64,000 nucleotides of DNA, taken from assembly GCA_945919375.1 (NCBI GenBank), contig CAMEJD010000001.1, positions 1 to 64,000 of the forward strand, in the 5' to 3' direction. The notes beneath the pieces were generated by a model. The model was not told where the DNA came from. It made no database searches and saw only the letters and a list, made by a program, of their open reading frames with translations. A program made the translations under genes and the position numbers. Positions 30,724 to 39,543 of the stretch are shown here, in pieces (within the stretch, counting starts at the first letter, position 1; each line of letters opens with the position of its first letter). This DNA comes from an uncultured Clostridia bacterium (lineage in GTDB: Bacteria; Bacillota; Clostridia; Christensenellales; UBA1242).

Positions 30724-33360
30724 TTATTTTCTAGGGTTTTTGATGTTTGCTTGTGCAGCCGCTAATCTTGCGATTGGCACTCTAAATGGTGAACAAGAAA
30801 CATATGTGAGTCCTGTGTTATGGCAGAATTCGATTGATGATGGATCTCCACCATGTTCTCCACAAATTCCAAGTTCCATATTTGGACGAGTTTGTTTTCC
30901 AAGTCTTGTTGCATTTTCAATTAACTTACCTACACCATGTGTATCAAGTTTTGCAAATGGGTCAAATTCATAAATCTTGTGTTCATAGTATGATTTTAAG
31001 AATTTACCTGCATCATCACGAGAAAAACCAAATGTCATTTGTGTTAAATCGTTTGTTCCAAATGAGAAATATTCAGCTTCTTTTGCGATTTCGTCAGCAA
31101 GAAGTGCTGCTCTTGGTATTTCTATCATTGTACCAACTTTATATTCCATATTAAGACCTGATTCTTTGATTAAAGCATCAGCAGTTTCGGAAACAATTTT
31201 TTTAACAAATGCAAGTTCTTTTACTTCGCCAACAAGTGGAATCATAATTTCAGGTTCTGTCTTAAATTCTGGGTGGCGTTTTGTTACTGCAATTGCGGCC
31301 TTAATTACGGCTGTTGTTTGCATTCTTGCGATTTCTGGGAATGTTACAGCAAGTCTGCAACCACGATGTCCCATCATTGGGTTGAATTCATGGAGTGAAG
31401 CAATAATTTGTTTTACTTCTTCAACAGTTTTGCCTTGAGAATTGGCAAGAAGTTTTATATCGGCTTCTTCTGTTGGAACGAATTCATGAAGAGGTGGATC
31501 AAGGAAACGAATGTTTACTGGAAGACCTTTTGCTTCTTCATAAAGTTTTTCAAAGTCGCCTTGTTGCATTGGCTCAAGTTTATCCAATGCCTTTACTCTT
31601 TGTTCAACTGTATCAGCACAAATCATTTCACGAATTGCAGCAATACGGTCCGGTTCAAAGAACATATGCTCTGTTCTGCAAAGTCCAATACCTTCTGCCC
31701 CAAACATAAATGCTTGATGTGCGTCTTTTGGAGTATCTGCATTTGTTCTAACGGAAAGTGCCTTATACTTGTTTGCCCAAGCCATAATTCTCCCAAATTC
31801 ACCATCATTAGTGTTTGCTGGAACAGTTGCGATTATCCCATCATAAATTTTTCCTGTTGAACCATCAAGAGAGATTTCATCTCCTTCATGATAAGTTTTC
31901 CCATTAAGAGTGAAGCATTTGTTTTCTTCGTCCATCTTAATATCTCCACAACCAGATACACAACAAGTTCCCATACCACGAGCAACAACGGCTGCGTGAG
32001 ATGTCATACCACCACGAACAGTAAGTACACCTTGTGCATAGTGCATACCTTCTATATCTTCTGGAGATGTTTCCAAACGAACGAGAACAACTTTCTCTTT
32101 GTTTTTACCATGTTTTACGGCATCTTCTGCAGTAAATACAATCTTTCCACAAGCAGCACCTGGAGATGCAGCAAGTGCTTGTGCAATTGGTTGAGCAGAT
32201 TTTAATGCTTTTGTATCAAATTGTGGGTGAAGAAGTGAATCGAGAGATTTTGGGTCAATTTGCATAATTGCATCTTGTTCTGTAATCATTCCTTCATCAA
32301 CTAAATCGCAAGCGATTTTGATTGCCGCTTTTGCTGTTCTTTTACCATTACGAGTTTGGAGCATATACAATTTTTTATCTTCAATTGTAAATTCCATATC
32401 TTGCATATCATGGTAGTGATTTTCCAATGTTTTGCAAATTTCTTGGAATTGTTCATAAACATGTGGCATAATTTCTGCCATTTTTGATATTGGCATTGGA
32501 GTTCTTACACCAGCAACAACATCTTCACCTTGGGCATTCATTAAGAATTCACCCATAAGTTTCTTTTCGCCAGTTGCAGGGTCACGAGTGAAAGCAACAC
32601 CTGTTCCAGATGTTTCGCCCATATTACCAAAAACCATCATTTGAACATTAACTGCTGTACCCCATGAGTATGGAATATCATTTTGCATACGATAGTAGTT
32701 TGCTCTTGGGTTATCCCATGATCTAAATACGGCTTTGATTGCACCAAATAATTGCTCTTTTGGGTCATCTGGGAAATCTTGACCTATTTTTGCTTTATAT
32801 TCTGCCTTAAATTTGCCAGCGAGTTCTTTTAGGTCTTCTGCTGTAAGGTCGATGTCAAGTGTAACACCTTTTTTTTCTTTTAATTCGTCAATAAGTTGTT
32901 CAAAATACTTTTTACCAACTTCCATAACTACATCACTGTACATTTGAATAAATCTACGATAGCAGTCCCAAGCCCATCTTGGATTACCCGATTTTTTTGC
33001 AATAACTTCAACGACCTTTTCGGTAAGTCCAAGGTTCAAAATTGTGTCCATCATACCAGGCATTGATGCTCTTGCACCACTACGAACAGAAACTAGAAGT
33101 GGATTTTCTTCATCACCGAATTTTTTGCCAGTGATTTTTTCCATTTTTGAAATATATTCCATAATTTCTGCTTGAATTTCTGGATTGATTTGACGACCAT
33201 CTTCATAGTACTGTGTACAAGCTTCTGTTGATATTGTGAAGCCTTGTGGAACAGGAAGTCCTAGGTTTGTCATTTCGGCAAGGTTTGCGCCCTTACCACC
33301 CAAAAGTTCACGCATTTTTGCGTTACCTTCGGTAAACAAATAAACGTATTTTTTTGCCAT
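30724..33360 (-). CDS. ppdK: Pyruvate, phosphate dikinase
   Basis: It interconverts pyruvate, ATP and Pi with PEP, AMP and PPi, giving anaerobic bacteria a reversible glycolytic step. The 878-residue length is typical. Seen are the N-terminal nucleotide domain (LGGKGANLAEMTNLGLPVPQGFT), the swivelling phosphohistidine domain with GGMTSHAAVVARGMG (His about residue 456), and the C-terminal PEP-binding barrel with FGTNDLTQMTFGFSRDD and CGEHGGDP. An AGGAGG site precedes the ATG, and a promoter-like TTGTAA-N16-TATATA lies upstream. The gene is single, ended by repeat A copy 3. Confidence 0.98.
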   Translation of the reverse strand: MAKKYVYLFTEGNAKMRELLGGKGANLAEMTNLGLPVPQGFTISTEACTQYYEDGRQINPEIQAEIMEYISKMEKITGKKFGDEENPLLVSVRSGARASMPGMMDTILNLGLTEKVVEVIAKKSGNPRWAWDCYRRFIQMYSDVVMEVGKKYFEQLIDELKEKKGVTLDIDLTAEDLKELAGKFKAEYKAKIGQDFPDDPKEQLFGAIKAVFRSWDNPRANYYRMQNDIPYSWGTAVNVQMMVFGNMGETSGTGVAFTRDPATGEKKLMGEFLMNAQGEDVVAGVRTPMPISKMAEIMPHVYEQFQEICKTLENHYHDMQDMEFTIEDKKLYMLQTRNGKRTAKAAIKIACDLVDEGMITEQDAIMQIDPKSLDSLLHPQFDTKALKSAQPIAQALAASPGAACGKIVFTAEDAVKHGKNKEKVVLVRLETSPEDIEGMHYAQGVLTVRGGMTSHAAVVARGMGTCCVSGCGDIKMDEENKCFTLNGKTYHEGDEISLDGSTGKIYDGIIATVPANTNDGEFGRIMAWANKYKALSVRTNADTPKDAHQAFMFGAEGIGLCRTEHMFFEPDRIAAIREMICADTVEQRVKALDKLEPMQQGDFEKLYEEAKGLPVNIRFLDPPLHEFVPTEEADIKLLANSQGKTVEEVKQIIASLHEFNPMMGHRGCRLAVTFPEIARMQTTAVIKAAIAVTKRHPEFKTEPEIMIPLVGEVKELAFVKKIVSETADALIKESGLNMEYKVGTMIEIPRAALLADEIAKEAEYFSFGTNDLTQMTFGFSRDDAGKFLKSYYEHKIYEFDPFAKLDTHGVGKLIENATRLGKQTRPNMELGICGEHGGDPSSIEFCHNTGLTYVSCSPFRVPIARLAAAQANIKNPRK

Positions 33361-33414
33361 GTGTTTCCTCCTATATAAAAATACTTTGATAGTTTACAAT
33401 AACAAAAAAAAATT

Positions 33415-33437
33415 AGCAACTAAATACAAATAGTTGC
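33415..33437 (-). terminator. Terminator after recO
   Basis: GCAACTA/TAGTTGC stem, 9-base loop, then TAATTTTTTTTT on the minus strand, 10-30 bases past the recO stop. Confidence 0.85.
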
Positions 33438-33449
33438 CAAAATTTTTTA

Positions 33450-34163
33450 TTAAATCGCAATAACTAACTTTTTACCAAATCTATGCTCAAAATTGAGATT
33501 TAGAACATTTAGTGCCTCATCTTCACTAAATTTTGATAATTTTAACGTTGATAAATTGTTATATGGACTGTCAAACAAGATTTTGAAAGTCTTGTGACAC
33601 CTTGGCGAAATTTCCATACAATTTGCCGTTTTGCAACCTACGCATACAATTTCGCCAAAATCTAAATTGATATATCTTTTTACCCCAAAATCCTGACCAC
33701 AAACAGAGCATTTGTTTAGAGCAAGTTTGTAACCAACTGCATCAAAAATATCTAATAAAAATTTTATCAAAACATACTTATCATTCACATTGTCGTAACA
33801 AATTGTGCCAATCGCCTTTAATGTTTCTACAAATATTGCGGGATTTTTTTCCCCTTGTGGCAAAACAGTTCTTACTGCATCAATAATTGCACAAGCAATA
33901 TACAATTTATCTATGTTTTTTGTCAATTCAAAAAAACTGTCTTCAACATCAACACTTGTTATAATTTTTGATGGAAGAGTAATTAAAAATTCACCAAAAC
34001 AAAATGGTTCTTTGGCGAATTTGAGTTTTGCTTTTTCACTTTTTACTGACTTTAGTACACAAGTGATAATACCATTTTCAAGTGTAAATAAAGTTACCAA
34101 CTTGTCCTTTTCTTTGTAATCAACAGAACCAAGAACAATACCTTTTTGTTTTATTGTTTCCAA
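33450..34163 (-). CDS. recO: DNA repair protein RecO
   Basis: RecO anneals SSB-coated strands and with RecR loads RecA. 237 residues with an N-terminal OB fold (KQKGIVLGSVDYKEKDKLVTLFT) and a C-terminal zinc site CSVCGQ ... CVGC. Translation starts at TTG (34163); the GGAG that serves it is the 3' end of yqzL, so the two are translationally coupled. Position next to era/yqzL is the conserved Firmicutes order. It is followed by a terminator. Confidence 0.95.
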   Translation of the reverse strand: METIKQKGIVLGSVDYKEKDKLVTLFTLENGIITCVLKSVKSEKAKLKFAKEPFCFGEFLITLPSKIITSVDVEDSFFELTKNIDKLYIACAIIDAVRTVLPQGEKNPAIFVETLKAIGTICYDNVNDKYVLIKFLLDIFDAVGYKLALNKCSVCGQDFGVKRYINLDFGEIVCVGCKTANCMEISPRCHKTFKILFDSPYNNLSTLKLSKFSEDEALNVLNLNFEHRFGKKLVIAI

Positions 34164-34165
34164 CT

Positions 34166-34327
34166 TTATAACTCCATTCCACCATCTTTTTCTTGTGTGT
34201 CATCAAACACTAAATCTTGATATTTTCCATGTTGAATTGCACTATATAACAAATAAGCAGAAATACTTCCTGTTTTTGTAAAAATGTCCCACACTTTTTT
34301 TGCGTCATCACTAACAAAATTATCCAT
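34166..34327 (-). CDS. yqzL: YqzL-like small protein (too short for the ORF track)
   Basis: A 53-residue ORF read directly from the minus strand: MDNFVSDDAKKVWDIFTKTG, then SISAYLLYSAI and an acidic tail ending GGMEL. The W-x2-F-x2-TGS-xx-AYL pattern is that of YqzL, a small protein of unknown function encoded between recO and era in Bacillus, the same place as here. A strong AAAGGAGC site lies 6 bases before the ATG. The stop is two bases from the recO TTG start, and its GGAG codons form the recO ribosome site. Confidence 0.88.
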   Translation of the reverse strand: MDNFVSDDAKKVWDIFTKTGSISAYLLYSAIQHGKYQDLVFDDTQEKDGGMEL

Positions 34328-34420
34328 ACTCTGCTCCTTTTGTTTTTTGATATTTTATCTTATATCATTAGTTTACTATATTATATGCAAAAATCAAAGA
34401 AAAATTTACTAAATTTAAAA

Positions 34421-35326
34421 TTATTCTTCGTCCGGTTTGTATCCAAATTCGGTCAGCAAATTTGTATTTTCTCTCCAGTTCTTTTTTGTTTTTACAAACA
34501 ACTTTAAAAGGACTTTTTTGCCTGTTAGGTTTTCTAGTTCAATTCTTGCCTTTTCTCCAATGTTTTTTAGCATTGAACCTTTTTTGCCTATAATTATTGA
34601 TTTATGGCTTTCCTTTTCACAAATAATATCTGCATCAATAACAACAATTTTTTCCTTTTCCTCAAAGTTTACAATATCCACACTTATTCCATGTGGAATC
34701 TCGTCCTGCAAAAAGTATAATGCTTTTTCCCTTATCGTTTCACTTGCAATAAAACGCAAGGACTTGTTTGTATAGTAATCTTCATCATATTCAAAGTTTT
34801 TTACATCACTTTCTGGCAAGTATTTTAATATTGTGTCAATAAGTTCTTTTGTATTTTTGCCCTTAACACTTGAGATTGGCACGATTTCATCAATTTCCTT
34901 TATTTTTGACAGTTTGTCAATGATTGGCAAGATATCTAATTGTCTTATCAAGTCCACTTTGCTTATTGCGACAATAAGTGGGGATTGTTCTTTTTCCTTC
35001 AAGTTTTTGATATATTCAAGTTCTTGCTCTTGAATTTGTTTTGTTGAATCAATCAAGTAAACATTCACACTTGCACCACTTTGTGCAGAGCGAACATTTT
35101 TCATCATATACTTGTCGAGTGCATTCTTTGATTTGTGAATTCCTGGCGTATCAATAAGAACAAGTTGATAATTTTCTTTTGTCAAAATTCCCAAAATGTT
35201 ATTTCTTGTTGTTTGTGGTTTTGGAGAAACTATTGCAACTTTTTCTCCAACCAAATTATTAACCAAAGTACTTTTCCCTGCATTTGGTCTGCCAAGTATT
35301 GCTATATATCCAAATTTATATTTCAT
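34421..35326 (-). CDS. era: GTPase Era
   Basis: A ribosome-assembly GTPase that binds the 3' end of 16S rRNA. GRPNAGKSTL (G1), DTPGIH (G3) and SKVDL (G4, with S for the usual N) are present, followed by a KH RNA-binding domain with IIIGKKGSMLKNIG and the C-terminal VKTKKNWREN. 301 residues is normal. It overlaps ybeY by four bases. Confidence 0.98.
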   Translation of the reverse strand: MKYKFGYIAILGRPNAGKSTLVNNLVGEKVAIVSPKPQTTRNNILGILTKENYQLVLIDTPGIHKSKNALDKYMMKNVRSAQSGASVNVYLIDSTKQIQEQELEYIKNLKEKEQSPLIVAISKVDLIRQLDILPIIDKLSKIKEIDEIVPISSVKGKNTKELIDTILKYLPESDVKNFEYDEDYYTNKSLRFIASETIREKALYFLQDEIPHGISVDIVNFEEKEKIVVIDADIICEKESHKSIIIGKKGSMLKNIGEKARIELENLTGKKVLLKLFVKTKKNWRENTNLLTEFGYKPDEE

Positions 35327-35784
35327 TTTCTCTCCATATGTGCTTTGTTTAGTATTTTATCTTGCAGTGGAAACATTATCATTTCATCTTCTTTTTGCAT
35401 ATGGTCATAGCCCAAAACGTGCAAAAAGCCATGCAATGCCAAAAAGCAAAGTTCCCTTTCCACACTATGTCCATATTCTTTTGCTTGCTCAATTGCCCTT
35501 GACTTACAAATAACAATATCACCAAGTTCGGTTTGTATGGATTCGTCATGCATTAACTCGCTTTTTAGTTCTTCATTTTCAAGCAAAGGGAAACTCAAAA
35601 CATCGGTAACCCTGTCAACATTTCTGTGTTCTTTGTTAAGTTCTCTTATTGTGTTTCTTCCAACAATGGTAACATCAATTACAATATTATTTTTGTTGTG
35701 TGTTTCTTTTAACGCAATTTCAAAAATTTCTGTTATTTTTTGTTTTAGAGATTTGTCCCCAAAGTTATTAAAATTTACTATCAT
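35323..35784 (-). CDS. ybeY: Endoribonuclease YbeY (rRNA maturation factor)
   Basis: A zinc endoribonuclease involved in 16S 3' end maturation and 70S quality control. The HGFLHVLGYDH motif (HxxxHxxGxDH) lies at residues ~117-127, and RVTDVLSFPL is the other family signature. An AGAAGG site precedes the ATG. It is coupled to era. In Bacillus phoH lies immediately before ybeY; here it is absent and yqfD is adjacent. Confidence 0.97.
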   Translation of the reverse strand: MIVNFNNFGDKSLKQKITEIFEIALKETHNKNNIVIDVTIVGRNTIRELNKEHRNVDRVTDVLSFPLLENEELKSELMHDESIQTELGDIVICKSRAIEQAKEYGHSVERELCFLALHGFLHVLGYDHMQKEDEMIMFPLQDKILNKAHMERK

Positions 35785-35793
35785 ATGCGCCTT

Positions 35794-36906
35794 CTAACAA
35801 ATTTTTTTACTTAAAGTTAAAGTATATAAAATTGTGTATGTATCATCAATTTTATAAATCGAATAACTTTCATTTTTTATTATGTCATATTTTGCAAAAT
35901 TTAGCAAAGCAATTTGCTTACATTCTTCAATAAAAGTTTGTTTGTTTTCTTCAAAGTTTATGTTTTCTTTTGTTGTGACTGTTTCATAATATGTTGTTTC
36001 TTTTCTTTTTATTGGAAGCAATATATTTGAAATATAAACTTCATTTTCTTCCTTTTCATATGTTTTAAAAGTTACGTTCACTTGCTTTTTAAAGATTGGT
36101 AAGTTAAATGCATAAAGTTCAAAACTTGTTAAACTATTTCCTGTTCTTTTGGTTTTGATTTGATGTTCTTTTATGTTTAGATTTGAAGTTATATAAACAT
36201 CGCAAACAATATCTGCAAGTGGTTCAACACTTATCTTCTCACCAGCTTGATTTGTTATGTATGGTTCAACCAAAACATCCCCAATTTTTATAACATCACC
36301 CACCTTTACTTTAAGTGTGCCTTGAATTAGTTTTGCACTTGTAATTTGCCCATCATAAATAGACACAATTGGATCAAAATTCCCAATGTTTATCACTTCA
36401 TTATTTGTTAGTTCTTCTTTTACATTGACAATAAGTGTATTACCCCGAATAATAACACTTGCATAACTTATATGGTCAATTTTTTCAATCTTATTTTGTA
36501 GTATTTTGGTGTTTATATTTTTTTTGGGTTTCCACTTGTATATATCGTTATTTTCAAGTACTTCAAATATTTCTTTTGTTGTCAAATTATAATTGCCAAC
36601 AACCAATATATCAGTTATAAATAATGTTGATATTCCCCACAAAATACATGACAAAAAAATGCCAAATATAATACCAATGCTGAATATATTTTTTATATGA
36701 AACAAAAGTCCAAAATAACTTTTGTTATATATTTTTTGGTTTAATTTTTTTAATATTTTTTCAATATTTTTTTTGTCTTTATTCTTACAATAAAAAATAA
36801 CTTTTTCGTCATTTTTTGAAAAGTTAAATATTTCATATTTTTGTATTATTAAATTTATACATTTTTCACTATTTAGTGACGAAATTTCAAACTTAAACCC
36901 TTTCAT
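35794..36906 (-). CDS. yqfD: Sporulation protein YqfD
   Basis: A 370-residue protein of the YqfD family, needed for normal sporulation in Bacillus. A cytoplasmic N-terminus (about 1-85) is followed by one transmembrane helix near 72-95 (IFSIGIIFGIFLSCILWGIS) and a long extracytoplasmic beta-rich domain with a FtsQ/POTRA-like VVGNYNLTTKEIFEVLENND and VIIRGNTLIVNVKEE. The start overlaps the yqfC stop (ATGA). The operon partner yqfC and a sigma-E-like promoter upstream fit mother-cell expression. Confidence 0.93.
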   Translation of the reverse strand: MKGFKFEISSLNSEKCINLIIQKYEIFNFSKNDEKVIFYCKNKDKKNIEKILKKLNQKIYNKSYFGLLFHIKNIFSIGIIFGIFLSCILWGISTLFITDILVVGNYNLTTKEIFEVLENNDIYKWKPKKNINTKILQNKIEKIDHISYASVIIRGNTLIVNVKEELTNNEVINIGNFDPIVSIYDGQITSAKLIQGTLKVKVGDVIKIGDVLVEPYITNQAGEKISVEPLADIVCDVYITSNLNIKEHQIKTKRTGNSLTSFELYAFNLPIFKKQVNVTFKTYEKEENEVYISNILLPIKRKETTYYETVTTKENINFEENKQTFIEECKQIALLNFAKYDIIKNESYSIYKIDDTYTILYTLTLSKKIC

Positions 36907-37178
36907 ACACCACTCTCAATTTGTTTAATTTCGCCACTTATTACAAGTGTTGTATCGGTTATTCTTTTTATTGTAAGGTTTTGTCCAAACACAGAAATAA
37001 CACCCTTTTTCACTCTAAATGTTATACAATCGGTTGCTATTTTTATTATTCCTTTTTGACCCTCGATATAAACCAATCTATTTGAAAGATTAACCAAGTT
37101 AAACTGATTATATTCGCCAATATTTAGGTTATAATCCAAAGCCAATTCATTAAAAAAATTAAACACGCCGTACCTCAT
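36903..37178 (-). CDS. yqfC: Sporulation protein YqfC
   Basis: A 91-residue YqfC/YabP-type protein: NQFNLVNLSNRLVYIEGQKGI, then KKGVISVFGQNLTIKRI and a C-terminal beta strand ISGEIKQIES. There is no Shine-Dalgarno. The ATG lies 4 bases after a sigma-E-type -10 and within the loop of a large hairpin whose 3' arm is codons 4-8. It is coupled to yqfD. The family functions in sporulation; the biochemical role is unknown. Confidence 0.85.
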   Translation of the reverse strand: MRYGVFNFFNELALDYNLNIGEYNQFNLVNLSNRLVYIEGQKGIIKIATDCITFRVKKGVISVFGQNLTIKRITDTTLVISGEIKQIESGV

Positions 37179-37201
37179 AATAATACTATGCGTGTTTAAT
37201 T
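37157..37201 (-). terminator. Hairpin with T7 run overlapping the start of yqfC
   Basis: A perfect 12-bp stem AATTAAACACGC/GCGTGTTTAATT around a 21-base loop holding the yqfC ATG, followed on the minus strand by TTTTT. It looks like the Rho-independent terminator of the preceding 218-residue gene, placed inside the next coding region. Confidence 0.75.
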
Positions 37202-37211
37202 ATTTATATGT
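37183..37211 (-). promoter_or_regulatory. Sigma-E-like promoter of yqfC-yqfD
   Basis: ACATATA, a 14-base spacer and CATAGTAT on the minus strand, the same spacing as at spoIVA. The -10 is 4 bases before the yqfC ATG and lies within the hairpin at 37157-37201. Confidence 0.6.
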
Positions 37212-37867
37212 TATTTTTTATCGTCATCAGTCTTTTTGTTAAGCACATTGTCAATAAGCAATGCTTTGAGTTCGGGAGATAAATTTTTTATCTCTTGACC
37301 TATTGATTTATTCTCGCCAACATTGAACATATCATAGTCATCATCACCTATTTCAAAATCGTCAACTGATTGATTATCATTTGAAGTATCTTCATCGTCA
37401 TCATCAAAACCAGCATTTTCGTCATAATCGCCAAGGTCTTCAACTTCAACTTTTTCTATATCAGCACCTTTTACAGCACCCGACTTTCTTCCACCTTTGA
37501 CAAGTCTACCTTTTCTGCTTTTGTCTTGACCTTCACCTGTTTCTCTTGCCTTTATTTCTGCTTTTTCTTTGGCGATTTCTTCCTTTAAAGTTGTATAGGC
37601 AACTTGAGAAGATTTTTCTTCTTGCTTATCTTTCTTTTCATTCAAATTGTCAACTTTGACCTTTTCTTTTGGTTCTTCCTTTGGTTTATATTCATTGTAA
37701 CTAAAGTTTGGGTCAGTTGGAGTTTTATCCTTATCTTTTGGTTTTTCTACCTTTACCTTTGGTTCTTTTGATTTTCTTTTGAAAAGAGCCCTTACTTTTT
37801 CAGGATTAAGCGCATAGATGAAGAATAGAAAAACAAGTACAATTATTGCTATTAAAATCCACCACAC
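37211..37867 (-). CDS. Single-pass membrane protein with long charged cytoplasmic tail
   Basis: 218 residues: a hydrophobic N-terminal helix (WWILIAIIVLVFLFFIYAL, residues 2-20), then ~190 highly charged, low-complexity residues (EPKVKVEKPKDKDK, later DDDDEDTSNDNQSVDDFE). The last 30 residues (QEIKNLSPELKALLIDNVLNKK) look folded. It has a GTG start behind AAAGGAG. It sits between floA and yqfC, the place of yqfB in Bacillus, but is unlike YqfB in length and charge. The function is not recognised. A scaffold or partner of FloA is a guess from position. Confidence 0.75.
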   Translation of the reverse strand: MWWILIAIIVLVFLFFIYALNPEKVRALFKRKSKEPKVKVEKPKDKDKTPTDPNFSYNEYKPKEEPKEKVKVDNLNEKKDKQEEKSSQVAYTTLKEEIAKEKAEIKARETGEGQDKSRKGRLVKGGRKSGAVKGADIEKVEVEDLGDYDENAGFDDDDEDTSNDNQSVDDFEIGDDDYDMFNVGENKSIGQEIKNLSPELKALLIDNVLNKKTDDDKK

Positions 37868-37882
37868 GCTACTTTACTCCTT

Positions 37883-38899
37883 TTAGAATTTTGGTTTTTT
37901 GTTTGGGTTGTTTGAATCATTTCCGGCAATTGCATTACGCATTGCAGTGTCTGATGTCAAGTTTTGAATCTTATAATAGTCCATAACACCCAACTTGCCA
38001 TTTTTGATTGCTTCTGCCATCGCTTTTGGGACTTCTGCTTCTGCCGCAAGAACCATAGCTTTCATTTCTTGAGTTTTTGCCCTCATTTCTTGTTCATGAG
38101 CAGCTGCCATTGCCCTTCTTTCTGACGCTTCTGCTTCGGCAATAACCTTCTTTGCTTCAGCAGAGTCTTTTAATAAGTCTGCACCAATGTTTTTACCAAC
38201 ATCAATATCTGCAATATCAATTGACAAAATTTCATAAGCTGTACCAGTATCAAGACCTTTGTCAAGAACTGTTTGTGAAATTCTATCTGGATTTTCAAGC
38301 ACTTCTTGGTGAGTTTCTGCCGAACCAACTGTTGTTACAATACCTTCACCAACACGAGCAAGGACTGTGTCTTCCCCAGCACCACCGACCAAACGTGCGA
38401 TGTTTGCTTTTACTGTTATACGAACCTTTACACTAAGTTCAATACCATCTTTTGCAACTGCACTAATCCAATCTGTTTCAATAACTTTTGGTGTAACACT
38501 TTGTCTTACTGCCAAGTTTACATCACGACCTGCAAGGTCAATTGCTTTTGCAAGGTCAATTGGCAAGTCAATTTTTGCACTATGTGCAGAAATCAAGGCA
38601 TTTATAACCTTTTGAATATCCCCACCTGCAAGTTGGTGAGTTTCTAGTTCACTGATATCAATTTTGATACCTGCTTTTTTTGCCATAATATAGGCATCAA
38701 CAATAGGCCCAACCTTAATTCTACGCATTTTCATACCAATAAGTCTTGACATTGAAACATGTGCGCCAGAAACCAAAGCGATGAACCATGTTTTTGTTGG
38801 GACAATTGCAAACACTACAACGACTAGCACAAGCAATAATCCAAGTGCAACATATAGTACAATTTGTGCCCAAAGTTCCATAAGTAATAAGTTTATCAT
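37883..38899 (-). CDS. floA: Flotillin-like protein FloA
   Basis: It organises functional membrane microdomains. The N-terminal hydrophobic hairpin ([25 protein letters not shown]) is followed by the SPFH-like domain, with [12 protein letters not shown] and [23 protein letters not shown], and a C-terminal Ala/Glu-rich coiled coil ([19 protein letters not shown]). 338 residues match FloA (YqfA). The ATG has AAAGGAGA. It is encoded directly after nfeD, its usual partner. Confidence 0.97.
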   Translation of the reverse strand: MINLLLMELWAQIVLYVALGLLLVLVVVVFAIVPTKTWFIALVSGAHVSMSRLIGMKMRRIKVGPIVDAYIMAKKAGIKIDISELETHQLAGGDIQKVINALISAHSAKIDLPIDLAKAIDLAGRDVNLAVRQSVTPKVIETDWISAVAKDGIELSVKVRITVKANIARLVGGAGEDTVLARVGEGIVTTVGSAETHQEVLENPDRISQTVLDKGLDTGTAYEILSIDIADIDVGKNIGADLLKDSAEAKKVIAEAEASERRAMAAAHEQEMRAKTQEMKAMVLAAEAEVPKAMAEAIKNGKLGVMDYYKIQNLTSDTAMRNAIAGNDSNNPNKKPKF

Positions 38900-38910
38900 A
38901 AAAATCTCCT

Positions 38911-39468
38911 TTAATAAGTTAATTTACTAATATAGACAACATTATCTTCAACTGCAACAATTTTTACAACTTCGCCTTTTGAAATAAGTCCGCCCTTTGT
39001 TGACACTTCAATAATTTCATCACATATCCTAATTTTGCCAAGTGGCCTACATTCTGTTAGCGTTATTGCTTCCTTGCCAATGTATGACTTTAGTTTATCT
39101 TGTTCTTTTTGACCATAGTCTTTTGGAATTGCTGTGTTATTTTCAACTATTGGTGTCTTCCCCAAAAGTCCAAACCTTGCGGAACGCACAAATAGTAAAA
39201 ATATAAGTAAAACAACCAAAACTATCATTACTATCAAAATTAGTATTTGAAGTGGATGTTCAATTCCGTTACACAAAAATGCATGAACAAGAACTGCACC
39301 AACTTCACATAATATTCCTGCTATTCCAAAGAATCCAAACCCTGGTATAACTGCTTCTATTATGCACAATATGATTCCAAGCACCATTAGTGTGATTGTA
39401 AGCCATGCATACTCGCCAACAAATATTTCTGCAAAATCATTCCATATTGACAACAATAATCCTGCCAT
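38911..39468 (-). CDS. NfeD-family membrane protein
   Basis: A short NfeD1b-type protein associated with flotillins. The hydrophobic part has about four helices ([30 protein letters not shown], then [18 protein letters not shown]), and the C-terminal OB-fold domain ([41 protein letters not shown]) is typical. The start is set at the ATG at 39468 because AAGGAGAAA lies directly upstream; the track ORF begins 16 codons earlier, inside the promoter. It is co-transcribed with floA. Confidence 0.93.
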   Translation of the reverse strand: MAGLLLSIWNDFAEIFVGEYAWLTITLMVLGIILCIIEAVIPGFGFFGIAGILCEVGAVLVHAFLCNGIEHPLQILILIVMIVLVVLLIFLLFVRSARFGLLGKTPIVENNTAIPKDYGQKEQDKLKSYIGKEAITLTECRPLGKIRICDEIIEVSTKGGLISKGEVVKIVAVEDNVVYISKLTY

Positions 39469-39487
39469 ATCTTTCTCCTTTGCTATG

Positions 39488-39516
39488 ATTATAGCATACA
39501 TTTTTTTTGTATGCAA
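39488..39516 (-). promoter_or_regulatory. nfeD-floA promoter with a palindromic operator in the spacer
   Basis: TTGCAT, a 17-base spacer and TATAAT. The perfect inverted repeat GCATACA-7-TGTATGC (39494-39514) fills the spacer and the inner end of the -35, so a bound repressor would block RNA polymerase. Confidence 0.75.
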
Positions 39517-39543
39517 TACACAATTAAATAAAAGTCCAATTTT

